Below are positions 49,600-57,501 of a stretch of DNA of 64,000 nucleotides, in pieces. Each line of letters starts with the position of its first letter. Within the stretch, counting starts at the first letter, position 1. A model generated the notes under the pieces. That model did not search any database. It had not been told where the DNA came from and saw only the letters and a program-made list of their open reading frames with translations. The translations under genes were made by a program, and so were the position numbers. This stretch comes from Actinacidiphila glaucinigra (GTDB taxonomy: Bacteria > Actinomycetota > Actinomycetes > Streptomycetales > Streptomycetaceae), in contig NZ_FZOF01000010.1 in assembly GCF_900188405.1 (NCBI RefSeq), positions 1-64,000 of the forward strand. Direction: 5' to 3'.

Positions 49600-50358
49600 T
49601 CAGCGCCGGCCCGCCGCCTGGAGCTGCCGCAGCGTCCAGCCACGTCCCCCGGGCTCAAGTGGGCGTGTGGCGGCGGTGAACACCTCCGCGGCGCGGCGGT
49701 AGGAGAGCCGCCCGCGGCCGGTCCGGAACAGCGGCCCGTTCACCCGCCCGAGCACGAGCAGCGGCAGCAGCCGGGCCGATCCGTCCCCCCAGCGCACCGG
49801 CTCCCCCGCGCGCTCGCGGGAGCGGCGGCCGGGCAGGTCGAGGTCGTCGACGTCGAGTGCGAGGAGCCGCTCGATGGACGCCCCGGTCTCGTGGAGCAGA
49901 TGCCAGAAGGCCTGCTCCCGCAGCGGCGCCGCCAGCCGGAGGACCTCGCGCACCTGGTCGGCGCCGAGTCCGGCCTCGGCTCGGCGCGCCTTCGGAACGG
50001 GAAGCGCGCGCAGGCCGTCCGTAGGATCGCCGGACAGCCAGCCCGCCGCGCGCCACCACGTCACGGCGCTGCTGAGGACGGACAGTTCGCGGTTGGCGGT
50101 ACGGGCGCCGACGGCCTCGGACCGTGCCGCGAAAGCCTCGCGAAGCCGTCCCGCGGTGCCCGGTGCGTCGAGCAGGGCCAGCGGGACCGCCGGGGGTTCG
50201 GCGTTGCGGCGCCCCCCGCCGACCGGCGGTGGACGCTCGACGAGCCCCCACGCCCAGGTGGCCAGCGCGATCCGGTAGACCCGCCGCGAGCCCGCACCCA
50301 GTCCGGAGGCGGCGAGGAAGCGGTCGACGGCGACGGCGTACTCCACCGGCTGGGTCAT
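49600..50358 (-). CDS. Degenerate tyrosine recombinase-like protein
   Basis: 252 residues. The N-terminal half is a core-binding helical bundle (VDRFLAASGLGAGSRRVYRIALATW, key portion GSRRVYRIALATW, and ANRELSVLSSAVTWWRAAGWL), the rest the start of a catalytic domain. Where recombinases have T-G-L-R-I-S-E-L-L-x-L, this protein has TGASIERLLAL, so the first catalytic Arg is Ser. The usual H-x-L-R-H region reads WTLRQLQAAGRR and the chain stops there, leaving no catalytic His or Tyr. It must be catalytically dead as a recombinase; it could be a decayed integrase or a DNA-binding derivative. Neighbours show no phage or att site. Confidence 0.7.
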   Translation of the reverse strand: MTQPVEYAVAVDRFLAASGLGAGSRRVYRIALATWAWGLVERPPPVGGGRRNAEPPAVPLALLDAPGTAGRLREAFAARSEAVGARTANRELSVLSSAVTWWRAAGWLSGDPTDGLRALPVPKARRAEAGLGADQVREVLRLAAPLREQAFWHLLHETGASIERLLALDVDDLDLPGRRSRERAGEPVRWGDGSARLLPLLVLGRVNGPLFRTGRGRLSYRRAAEVFTAATRPLEPGGRGWTLRQLQAAGRR

Positions 50359-50528
50359 ACGGAACCCACCCCTCCCCCGGCGATCCGGCGATCCGGTCGA
50401 CCGGCAGATCGACCGCAGTAAATGTATCTGTGTCGTGAACCGTAGCCATCATAAGTTGATTCGACCAGACTCAATAATTTGCTCCGCGGGCCTGGCGTGT
50501 CGCCGCACACCGCACGCACGCTGCGCCC
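50359..50528. promoter_or_regulatory. AT-rich divergent promoter region upstream of MFS gene
   Basis: 170 bp between the recombinase-like gene and the transporter gene, with an AT-rich core (50415-50480) containing GTAAATGTATCTGTG and CATCATAAGTTGATTCG. Both genes probably start here. No clear dyad. Confidence 0.4.
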
Positions 50529-51803
50529 ATGGCACTCCAACTCCGTCCCCCTGTCCTGCGCGAACGCGACTTCCGTCGCTTCTTCATCGGCTACGCCACC
50601 TCGCTGTTCGGATCGTCGATGGCGTCCGTCGCACTGGCCTTCGCCGTCCTGGAGACCGGCGGCGGTGGCACCGAACTCGGCCTGGTGCTCGCGGCCCGGA
50701 TCCTGCCGCTGGTGCTGGTGCTGCTCGCCGGCGGCGTCCTCACCGACCGCTGGGGCAGCAGACAGGTGATGCTCGCCGCGGACGTCGTACGGTGTCTCAC
50801 CCAGGCCGGCCTCGCCCTCGCCCTGCTCGGCGGCGATCCGCACATGGCGACGCTGATCGCGCTGGTCGTCGTCTGGGGCGCGGCCGAGGCCCTGTTCACT
50901 CCGGCCCTCGACGCGCTGGTCCCCCGCATCGTCCGGGGCGACGCGCTCTCCGACGGCAACGCGCTGCTCGGCGTGGCCCGTTCGGCGGCCTCGATCGCGG
51001 GCCCCGCGCTCGCCGGCGTCATCACGGCGGCCGCCGGCGCCTCGGCGGTCCTCGCCGTGGACGCCGTCAGCTACGGGGTGAGCGTGATCGCGTTGCTCCT
51101 GCTGCCACGTACCGTCCGGGACGCGGGGCCCGCCTCGTCCTTCGTCGCCGAACTGCGAGAGGGCTGGACGGAGTTCCGCTCCCGTACCTGGCTGTGGGTC
51201 ACCTCGGCCCACGTCTGCCTGTTCAACCTCCTCGTGTGGGCGCCGTTCCTCGTCCTCGGGCCGCTGGTGGCCCAGCGGGACCTCGGCGGGCCCACGTCCT
51301 GGGGTCTGGTCATGGCCCTGTACGGGGCGGGTGCGGTGGCCGGCGGAATGGCGATGCTGGGGCGCCGGCCCCGCCGCCCGCTGTTCGTGGGCACCGCCGC
51401 CACCCTGGGCTGGGCGATGCCGTCGGCCGCCCTCGCCGCCGGGCTGCCGCTGCCGTGGATCTGCGCCGCCGCGCTGACGGCCGGTGCCGGCTCGTCCGTG
51501 TGCGGCACCCTGTACACGACGGTCACCCAGTCGCAGGTGCCGCCAGGCGCGCTCGCCCGGGTCAGCGCCTACGGTGCCTTCGGTGCCTTCGCGCTCGGGC
51601 CGGTGGGGCTCGCCGCGGCCGGGCCGGTGTCCGTCCTGGTCGGCGTGGGCGGGGTGCTGGGCTTCGGCGCGGTGTGGCAACTCGCCGCGGTGGCCGTGGT
51701 CCTGACGCTCCCCGCCGTGCGGGCCGCCTTCCCGCAACCCGGGACACCGGCCGCGGCCCCCGGCGGGAACCGGGACGCGAGCAGCCCGTCCCCCTCGCCC
51801 TGA
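50529..51803 (+). CDS. MFS transporter (MFS_3/EntS-like exporter)
   Basis: 424 residues with ~12 membrane helices. The N-terminus LRERDFRRFFIGYATSLFGSSMA is typical of the enterobactin exporter-like subfamily; the loop 2-3 motif is GGVLTDRWGSRQVML, and the loop after helix 6 contains ELREGWTEFRSRTWLW. Expected to be a proton-driven drug or siderophore efflux pump in the cytoplasmic membrane. The Pro/Gly/Ser C-terminal tail is cytoplasmic. No regulator is adjacent. Confidence 0.88.
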   Translation: MALQLRPPVLRERDFRRFFIGYATSLFGSSMASVALAFAVLETGGGGTELGLVLAARILPLVLVLLAGGVLTDRWGSRQVMLAADVVRCLTQAGLALALLGGDPHMATLIALVVVWGAAEALFTPALDALVPRIVRGDALSDGNALLGVARSAASIAGPALAGVITAAAGASAVLAVDAVSYGVSVIALLLLPRTVRDAGPASSFVAELREGWTEFRSRTWLWVTSAHVCLFNLLVWAPFLVLGPLVAQRDLGGPTSWGLVMALYGAGAVAGGMAMLGRRPRRPLFVGTAATLGWAMPSAALAAGLPLPWICAAALTAGAGSSVCGTLYTTVTQSQVPPGALARVSAYGAFGAFALGPVGLAAAGPVSVLVGVGGVLGFGAVWQLAAVAVVLTLPAVRAAFPQPGTPAAAPGGNRDASSPSPSP

Positions 51804-51830
51804 GGCACACGACGCCGTCGGACGAGGTCA

Positions 51831-51859
51831 CGCGTCGGCCTCACCGGCCGGCCGACGCG
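51831..51859. terminator. Hairpin between convergent MFS and hypothetical genes
   Basis: Perfect 10-bp arms CGCGTCGGCC (51831-51840) and GGCCGACGCG (51850-51859) with a 9-base loop; the distal arm overlaps the last codons of the minus-strand gene. Confidence 0.4.
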
Positions 51860-52344
51860 CGGGATCGTTCCAGGGCCTGGTCGGGAGTGTCGTAGTAGCC
51901 CGGCTCCGCCAGGAGGACCGAGCTGAAGTAGTGGCCCTGTTCCTCGTCCGGGTCGTCGTCCGCCGCGAAGGGACGCCAGAAGCCCAGCAACAGGTCGGGG
52001 GCGACGAACGAGGCGGGCTCGTCCGGGTCCTCGTCGATCGCGGTGTGCTCGCGCATCCGCCGCACGACCTCGCGTGCTGGGAGGCCGAACACGTCCACGC
52101 CCCGGAACAGCACGCGATCCGCCGGGGTGACGGGGCTGCCCAGCTCGACGGCTTCGAGGACACCGCGGGAACACTGAATGCTGATCATCAACCCGCTCGG
52201 CCGGAACACATGCTGTCCCGGCCGGTCGGATTCCGAGACGGCGGCCGGGTCGCGGAAGGAGGCCAGGGCGTCGTCGGCCGCTTCGCGGGCCATGCCGATC
52301 CGCAGTGGGCCGACGCCGACGGGTGGGACGAGGTCGAGGTCCAT
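51841..52344 (-). CDS. Hypothetical cytoplasmic protein
   Basis: 167 residues, no membrane helix or signal. The start VPPVGVGPLRIGMAREAADDAL recalls small proteins that open with a GPLRIGM phrase followed by a helix; the middle is beta-rich (GLMISIQCSRGVLEAVELG) and the second half contains EVVRRMREHTAIDEDPDEP and a FWRPF motif. Overall acidic. I do not recognise the family and no partner is evident; SUKH-type immunity is a possibility only from size and acidity. Confidence 0.65.
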   Translation of the reverse strand: MDLDLVPPVGVGPLRIGMAREAADDALASFRDPAAVSESDRPGQHVFRPSGLMISIQCSRGVLEAVELGSPVTPADRVLFRGVDVFGLPAREVVRRMREHTAIDEDPDEPASFVAPDLLLGFWRPFAADDDPDEEQGHYFSSVLLAEPGYYDTPDQALERSRASAGR

Positions 52345-52425
52345 CCGGGCATGATGCCAAATGACCTGGCGGGCCCGGCCGGTGAGGCACCGGCCCGCGG
52401 CCGGGGGCGGTCCTCGTACCCCGGC

Positions 52426-53055
52426 TCAGACGAGGCGCAGCAGGCAGCCCGCCGCGAACACCGCGACCAGCAGAAGCACGGAGAGGGCCGTCGCCGACAC
52501 GACGGAAACGATCGGGCCGCCGCCTTCGCCGTGCCGCCGGGACCGGTCCAGGGGCGGGTCCAGGGGCAGGTCGGCCCAGCAGGTGGTCCGCCCGGGCCGG
52601 ACGTTCACGCCGTGGTCGGACGCGAGGGCGGCCACTATCGGCAGGCCGCGCCCGTGTTCGTCCGGCGGCACGTCCTCCCGGTCGCCGGACGGGACCGGCC
52701 CGGCGTCGGTGACCTCGACGCGCAGGCCGCGGTGTTCCCGCCCCAGGACGAGGCGCAGCTCTGCGGGCGACGTGCCGTGTGTGACGGCGTTGGTGACCAG
52801 CTCGGAGACGACCAGGACGGCTTCGTCCGCCGCGTCCTCCGGAACCGCCGACCGGTCCAGCGCGCGGCGCACCCGCCGGCGCAGGGAACCGAGCTCGCGG
52901 GGGTCGTACGGGACGGGAAAACGCAGGTCGGCTCCGGGTGCCTGCGTGCGGCGGGCCCGCCACGGGCAGGGCACCGCGGGCAGGACGTCCAGGAGCCGTT
53001 CCAGGCCGTCCCGGACCGGACAGCCGGCCGGCCGGGCTGGTGCGTACGTCGGCAT
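52426..53055 (-). CDS. RsbW-like ATP-binding protein with C-terminal membrane helix
   Basis: 209 residues. HATPase_c_2 fold: the N box is DEAVLVVSELVTNAVTHG, the G1 box reads VTDAGPVP in place of D-x-G-x-G, and the G2 box is HGRGLPIVAALASDHGV. This is the kinase fold of anti-sigma factors and of the many orphan Streptomyces ATP-binding regulators. A final segment SVVSATALSVLLLVAVFAAG is a membrane helix, so the protein is probably tail-anchored. No anti-anti-sigma or phosphatase partner is adjacent. Confidence 0.85.
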   Translation of the reverse strand: MPTYAPARPAGCPVRDGLERLLDVLPAVPCPWRARRTQAPGADLRFPVPYDPRELGSLRRRVRRALDRSAVPEDAADEAVLVVSELVTNAVTHGTSPAELRLVLGREHRGLRVEVTDAGPVPSGDREDVPPDEHGRGLPIVAALASDHGVNVRPGRTTCWADLPLDPPLDRSRRHGEGGGPIVSVVSATALSVLLLVAVFAAGCLLRLV

Positions 53056-53193
53056 GGGGACCTCGGTGGAGTGCGGGGACGGATTGGTCGCGACCTGGCC
53101 TCAACGGTGCGCCCGGGGACCGCGCGCACGCCATGACCGGCGTCCTCCGTGGTGGAAGGCCCTGCCTCCCACCACGACGGAGGTCGCGGGACG

Positions 53194-53907
53194 TCAACGT
53201 CCCGCGCTCTGGCCGCCGTCCACGGGAAGGGTCACACCCGTCACGAACGGCGCCCGCTCCAGGTAGAGCACCGCCTCGACGATGTCGTCGATCTCCCCCA
53301 TCCGCCCCACCGGGTGCAGCCCGGCCAGCACCTCGTGGGTCTCCACCGGGTGCATCGGGGTCTTGATGGTGCCCAGCGCCACCGCGTTCGCGCGGATCCC
53401 CTGCTTCGCGTACTCGGTCGCCAGCGCCCGCGTCGCCGCCTGCAGACCGCCCTTCGTGAGGGACGCCAGCACCGAGGTCACCTTCGCGTCCGCCTGGTCA
53501 CCGAGGCTGCTGGAGATCTGGACGACGTGGCCGCCGCCCTGCTGCAGCATCCGCTCCACCGCCAGTTGTGTGATGCGGAAGAACCCGTCCAGGTTCACAC
53601 CCAGCACCGCCCGGTAGTCCTCCTCGGTGTACTCCGTGAACGGCTTCGCCACGAAGATCCCCGCGTTGTTGACCAGCGTGTCCACCCGGCCGAAGCGCTC
53701 CACCGCCGTCGCGATCACCCGCTCCGCGGTGTCCCGCTCCGCGATGTCCCCCGGGACCGTCGCCACTCCCGGGTCCGTCGACGCGCCGATGTTCCGCGAG
53801 GTGGCCACGACCGCGTACCCCAGCTTGCGGTACCCCTCGACCAGCCCCGCGCCGATGCCCTGCGAGGCACCCGTGACGACCGCGACCTTCTGACCCTGAA
53901 CGCTCAT
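53194..53907 (-). CDS. Short-chain dehydrogenase/reductase with atypical active site
   Basis: 237 residues from ATG 53907. Rossmann core: VVTGASQGIGAGL for NAD(P), NNAG (in DTLVNNAGIF), VQISSSLGDQ with the catalytic Ser, and a C-terminal ATFV-like VLYLERAPFVTGVTLPVDGG. The expected Y-x-x-x-K reads ASLTK, so the catalytic Tyr is Ala. This variant, with ASLTKGGL, recurs in some actinobacterial SDRs in my knowledge, so it may be an established subgroup rather than a defect. The gene lies below a LysR gene and has a motif at its promoter shared with the tetR gene. Confidence 0.85.
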   Translation of the reverse strand: MSVQGQKVAVVTGASQGIGAGLVEGYRKLGYAVVATSRNIGASTDPGVATVPGDIAERDTAERVIATAVERFGRVDTLVNNAGIFVAKPFTEYTEEDYRAVLGVNLDGFFRITQLAVERMLQQGGGHVVQISSSLGDQADAKVTSVLASLTKGGLQAATRALATEYAKQGIRANAVALGTIKTPMHPVETHEVLAGLHPVGRMGEIDDIVEAVLYLERAPFVTGVTLPVDGGQSAGR

Positions 53908-53948
53908 GACCTGCTCCCGATGTTGGGGGGTGAACGGACTCCGCCGGC

Positions 53949-53965
53949 GAAATAGCCGACCGGTC
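53949..53965. promoter_or_regulatory. TetR operator-like motif at the SDR promoter
   Basis: GAAATAGCCGACCGGTC is nearly identical to the motif at 55099-55115 upstream of tetR. The core GACCGGTC is a perfect dyad, extended by AG/CT at equal distance. Confidence 0.5.
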
Positions 53966-54013
53966 ACCTACAACCCGGGCGACCTGGCGACAATTCCGGC
54001 ATACCGTCGAAAT

Positions 54014-54928
54014 CTAACGCTTGTAGGGATCGCCGTCGGGTAGCCAGACGTCCGAACGGTGGATGCCGAGGTCGCCGACGCCCTCGGTGAGCGCGTCCAC
54101 CACGGCCAGCACCGTGCCGCTGACCTCGTCGGCCCGCCAGACCAGCGACCAGGTCCAGTAGACCTCGGGGCCGAGGACCGGCCGCTTGACCAGGTCGGGC
54201 GGCAGCGGGGCGGTCTGGCCCTTGGGGCAGTTGACGACCGGCCCCCGGCAGCGGCGGACGTGGTCGAAGAACCCGCTGCCGGTGACTCCGCCGTCGGAGA
54301 TGCGGACGGCGCGGGCTCCGGTGTCGGCGGCGAGCCGCTCCGCGTAGAGGTTCCACGACAGCCAGGAGGTGCTGTCGTCGTCGAGGAGGACGGCGGTGTC
54401 CTCGGCACGCACGGGACTGGTGTCGTCGCCGGTGGAGACCGCGTAGAGCAGGTCCGCGCCCAGGAGCCGGGACCGCAGGCCCTGCCGCTGCAGGTCCTCG
54501 GTCCGCACCCAGCAGACCGCGAGGTCCAGGCTGCCGTCGGCCACCCGGGCGGCCTGGGTGTGGGAGGGCGCGATCCACGCGTCGACGTGCAGCCGGGCCA
54601 CCGCCGAAGCGCGGGCCGCCAGGTCGCTGGGAAGCCAGTTGGCGTAGCCGAGCCGCACCGCCTCCGAGCCCGCCAGTTGCTTCGCCCGGCGCCCCACGTC
54701 GTCGGCGCGGTCCAGCAGCGCCCGGACGTGCGGGAGCAGCGTCGAGCCCGCGGGGGTGAGGGACACCGACCGGCGGTCGCGGTCGAAGAGCCGGACCCCC
54801 AGGTCGCGTTCGAGCGCCTTGATCTGCTGGGACAGGGAGGGCCCGGCGATCAGGAGCCGTTCGGCCGCCCGGCCGAAGTTCAGCTCCTCGGCGACCGCGA
54901 CGAAGTACCGAAGTTGACGCAGCTCCAC
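54014..54928 (-). CDS. LysR-family transcriptional regulator
   Basis: 304 residues. The N-terminal LysR helix-turn-helix is textbook (MELRQLRYFVAVAEELNFGRAAERL, key part LNFGRAAERLLIAGPSLSQQI and ALERDLGVRLFDR). The substrate-binding part is present but divergent and of ordinary length (GYANWLPSDLAARASAVARLHV through the two lobes). No ligand can be predicted. It is directly upstream of the SDR gene on the same strand, with a 106-bp gap that carries the TetR-like motif, so SDR may answer to both regulators. Confidence 0.9.
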   Translation of the reverse strand: MELRQLRYFVAVAEELNFGRAAERLLIAGPSLSQQIKALERDLGVRLFDRDRRSVSLTPAGSTLLPHVRALLDRADDVGRRAKQLAGSEAVRLGYANWLPSDLAARASAVARLHVDAWIAPSHTQAARVADGSLDLAVCWVRTEDLQRQGLRSRLLGADLLYAVSTGDDTSPVRAEDTAVLLDDDSTSWLSWNLYAERLAADTGARAVRISDGGVTGSGFFDHVRRCRGPVVNCPKGQTAPLPPDLVKRPVLGPEVYWTWSLVWRADEVSGTVLAVVDALTEGVGDLGIHRSDVWLPDGDPYKR

Positions 54929-55098
54929 GCCGCCATGCTAGGGCCTGCCAGGGATCCCCGGGACGCCGGGCGGGTGGGAGTCGCCGCCTCCCAGCAGGGA
55001 GGAAACAGGTCCTGGCGGGCGGCGCGCCGCCGGACCCACCATGGGGGCCGGCCGGGATCCCCGGTCAGGGGCAGCAGTGATCCGGGCCGGTCGACGAG

Positions 55099-55115
55099 GA
55101 AATAGTCGATCGGTC
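55099..55115. promoter_or_regulatory. TetR operator-like motif at its own promoter
   Basis: GAAATAGTCGATCGGTC matches 53949-53965 at 15 of 17 positions. It abuts a TATACT -10 hexamer (55117-55122), so binding would block the promoter. Confidence 0.55.
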
Positions 55116-55116
55116 G

Positions 55117-55122
55117 TATACT
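55117..55122 (+). promoter_or_regulatory. tetR -10 box, probably leaderless transcript
   Basis: TATACT ends six bases before ATG 55129, placing the expected transcription start at or near the start codon. There is no Shine-Dalgarno sequence. Confidence 0.45.
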
Positions 55123-55128
55123 GGTGCC

Positions 55129-55749
55129 ATGGGACGCACGAGTGATGCCAGGGAGAAGATCATCACTGCCGCGCAGACGCTCATCGAGCAGCGCGGCTAC
55201 TCCGCCCTGGGGGTGGCCGAGATCTGCAAGGCGGCCGGGGTGCCCAAGGGCAGTTTCTACTACTTCTTCGAGTCCAAGGAAGCCCTCGCCCTGACCGTCG
55301 TCGACGAGCACTGGGCGGCGCAGAGGCGTGAGTGGACCCGCATCCTGGGCGCCGACGCGGCACCCTTGGAGCGGCTGCGCCGGCTGTTCGAGGCGACCGA
55401 GGAGATCCAGCACGCGGGCCAGCAGTCCTGCGGCACCGTGTCGGGATGCATGTTCGGCAACCTGACGCTGGAGATGAGCAACCAGACCGAGTCCATCCGC
55501 GGACGGCTGCAGGAGATCTTCGACACGCAGGTCGGGATGATCGACGAGATCGTCACCGAGGCCCGCGAGCGCGGCGAGGTCGCCGTCGCCGACACCCATG
55601 CGGCCGCCGCGTCGATCGTCGCGCAGCTCGAGGGGCAGGTGCTCTTCGCGAAGCTCTACAACGACACCGGTCGCCTCAGCCCGCTCTGGACGAACTGCCT
55701 CGCCATCCTCGGCGTGACCGCGCTGCCGCAGGCCGTGGCCGGCGCGTGA
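55129..55749 (+). CDS. TetR-family transcriptional regulator
   Basis: 206 residues. N-terminal HTH: AREKIITAAQTLIEQRGYSALGVAEI, key part KAAGVPKGSFYYFFESKEALAL. The C-terminal ligand domain includes CGTVSGCMFGNLTLEMSNQTESIR, seen in the NemR-like and AcrR-like subgroup that senses electrophiles or quinones through Cys residues. It probably represses itself and the SDR gene through the shared motif; the SDR would then detoxify the inducing compound. Transcript appears leaderless. Confidence 0.92.
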   Translation: MGRTSDAREKIITAAQTLIEQRGYSALGVAEICKAAGVPKGSFYYFFESKEALALTVVDEHWAAQRREWTRILGADAAPLERLRRLFEATEEIQHAGQQSCGTVSGCMFGNLTLEMSNQTESIRGRLQEIFDTQVGMIDEIVTEARERGEVAVADTHAAAASIVAQLEGQVLFAKLYNDTGRLSPLWTNCLAILGVTALPQAVAGA

Positions 55750-55754
55750 CGGTG

Positions 55755-55789
55755 CCGCACCGCGGGGCTCCGCACCGTCCGCGGTGCGG
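55755..55789. terminator. Hairpin between convergent tetR and VOC genes
   Basis: Perfect 11-bp arms CCGCACCGCGG (55755-55765) and CCGCGGTGCGG (55779-55789) with a 13-base loop. Confidence 0.5.
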
Positions 55790-55812
55790 GGCCCTGCGGC
55801 GCGGGGCGGCGG

Positions 55813-56256
55813 TCAGCGGCCGGGCAGCCGCTCGGTGATCTCCTGGAACACCCACTCGTTGCCGTCGGGGTCGCTGAACGACGCGAACGAGCAGTAGCTG
55901 CGCCGCTCCGCGTCCGGGCCGGCCACGCGTCCTTCCGTCCCCGCGCGGTGGAACACCCCTCCGGCGTCGTGGAACACCTCGCTCACCTCGACCCCGCGGC
56001 CCACGAGTTCCTCCCGGGCGGCCACGGCGTCCTCCACGATCAGGTGGAGACCCCTGGCCGAGCCCGGCTCGGTCGCGCTGACCCCCGTGCCGAAGATGAC
56101 CGAACAGGGCGAGCCGGGCGGGGTCACCTGGATCACGCGGAAGTCCTCGCCGGTGGTGACGTCCGCGTCGAGCCGCCAGCCGAGACCCGTGTAGAAGTCC
56201 TTGGCCCGGTCGACGTCGGCGACGGGCACCACCACGACCTCGAGTTTCATGTCCAC
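55813..56256 (-). CDS. VOC-family (glyoxalase-like) protein
   Basis: 147 residues from GTG 56256, eight bases after AGGAG; ATG 56250 is the alternative. Two beta-alpha-beta-beta-beta units: VVVVPVADVDRAKDFYTGLGWRLDADV and the second with FASFSDPDGNEWVFQEI. The C-terminal Glu (in VFQEI) fits a metal ligand, and the usual N-terminal His is Val, so the metal site is incomplete. Small stand-alone VOC proteins serve as resistance or isomerase proteins; substrate unknown. Not obviously linked to neighbours. Confidence 0.85.
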   Translation of the reverse strand: MDMKLEVVVVPVADVDRAKDFYTGLGWRLDADVTTGEDFRVIQVTPPGSPCSVIFGTGVSATEPGSARGLHLIVEDAVAAREELVGRGVEVSEVFHDAGGVFHRAGTEGRVAGPDAERRSYCSFASFSDPDGNEWVFQEITERLPGR

Positions 56257-56407
56257 AGGGGTTGCTCCTCTCCCTAGCCCCGCCCGGCGTGCGTGGCACG
56301 TCGGACGCCCACGGTGCGTGGGGGTGATCCATACCCCCGGGACCCGGCGCGCGGTCGGTGCGGACGATAGGGCCACCGCGTTGGCGGTGCGAGCGCCCCG
56401 AGGGGCC

Positions 56408-57193
56408 CTACCGGGCGAGGAACGGAACCAGCGCCGCGGTCATGTCGGCGGGGGCGTCCACGGCGACGAGGTGGGCCGCGGCCGCGAACTCGACCAGGGT
56501 GGCGCCGGGGATCGCGGCGGCGTAGCGGCGGGCGATGTCCTGGAAGTCCGGTACGTCGAGGAGACCGACGCCGACCAGGGTGGGCACGGTGAGGGTGGCG
56601 ACGTCGCCGTCCGCGCGGCCGCGGGAGTGCGCCTCGACCGCGCCCTGATGGGTCAGCGCGGTCCGCATCGGCCCGCGCAGCCGGTCGGCCGACCCGGCGG
56701 GTACCTCGTCCCGGCCCCGGGCCGGGCCGTACAGCCACATGTCGAGGTTGACGCGGACCGCGGCGTCGAGGTCCCCCGCGGCGAGGGCCTCGGTCTCGGC
56801 CGCGTCGTAGGCGATCATCCGCGGCGACCAGTCGTACCCAGGCCACGGCGGGGCGAACACGGCCAGGGAGTGGACGCGCGCTGGGTGGGCGAGCGCGAAG
56901 TCCAGCGCCACACGGCCCCCGAAGGAGGCGCCGACCACGTGGGCGCGGTCGTGGCCGAAGTGGTCCAGGACGCGGCGCAGGTCGTCGTGTTCGCTGAACG
57001 GGCCGGCCGGGGGCGGGGACTGGCCGAAGCCCCGCATGTCGTAGCGGATGACGGTGTGGTGTCCGGCGAGGCCGGGCACGACGTCGTCCCACATGCGGTG
57101 GTCGGCGACGCCGGCGTGCACGAGGACGACCGGCGGCCCGTCCCCCGTCACCGTGCAGGCGAGAGAGCCGACTTCGTCGGCGAGTGTGAGCAT
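56408..57193 (-). CDS. Alpha/beta hydrolase
   Basis: 261 residues from ATG 57193; the frame is open to 57340 but the upstream part is not hydrolase-like. The fold is clear: PPVVLVHAGVADHRMWDDV (oxyanion region), VIRYDMRGFGQSPPP, nucleophile elbow VVGASFGGRVALDFA with Ser in G-A-S-F-G, catalytic Asp in VGVGLLDVPDF region, and catalytic His in AAAAHLVAVDAP. Substrate unknown; such enzymes are esterases, lactonases or haloperoxidase-like. Confidence 0.9.
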   Translation of the reverse strand: MLTLADEVGSLACTVTGDGPPVVLVHAGVADHRMWDDVVPGLAGHHTVIRYDMRGFGQSPPPAGPFSEHDDLRRVLDHFGHDRAHVVGASFGGRVALDFALAHPARVHSLAVFAPPWPGYDWSPRMIAYDAAETEALAAGDLDAAVRVNLDMWLYGPARGRDEVPAGSADRLRGPMRTALTHQGAVEAHSRGRADGDVATLTVPTLVGVGLLDVPDFQDIARRYAAAIPGATLVEFAAAAHLVAVDAPADMTAALVPFLAR

Positions 57194-57501
57194 CCGCAGA
57201 TGCTCGCACGACGCCGTGGCGCGCGCCCGCGCATTTCTCACGGACGGCGCTCCGCCGCGCCGGGAACACACGCACCCGTCATCGCCCGGCCGCCGGCCGT
57301 TCCCCCCACGGGAAGTTCGCGGGGAAGGGGCCCGCGTCACGTCTGCCGCGTTCGCCCGCGCTTCCTCCCGCCGTCATCCGGGTGAAGAGAGCGCGTTTCG
57401 CATTTCCGGTCTCATCGGCGAGGAAAGCGTGGCCGGAGGGGCCGGGTCCGCCGCCCGGCAGGCCACGTCCCCGGATCAGCCCTCCCAGCCGTGAGGATGC
57501 C
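57194..57501. other. 308-bp divergent gap, no gene seen
   Basis: Lies between the divergent hydrolase and secreted glycosidase-like genes. The extended upstream frames have no supporting start signals. Part of it is less GC-rich (GCGTTTCGCATTTCCGG, 57394 onwards) and may be the promoter for the glycosidase-like gene. Confidence 0.5.

Noticed and set aside
49600..50358. Integrated mobile element with this recombinase
   Set aside because: No tRNA, att duplication, phage or plasmid genes are seen, and catalytic residues are lost.
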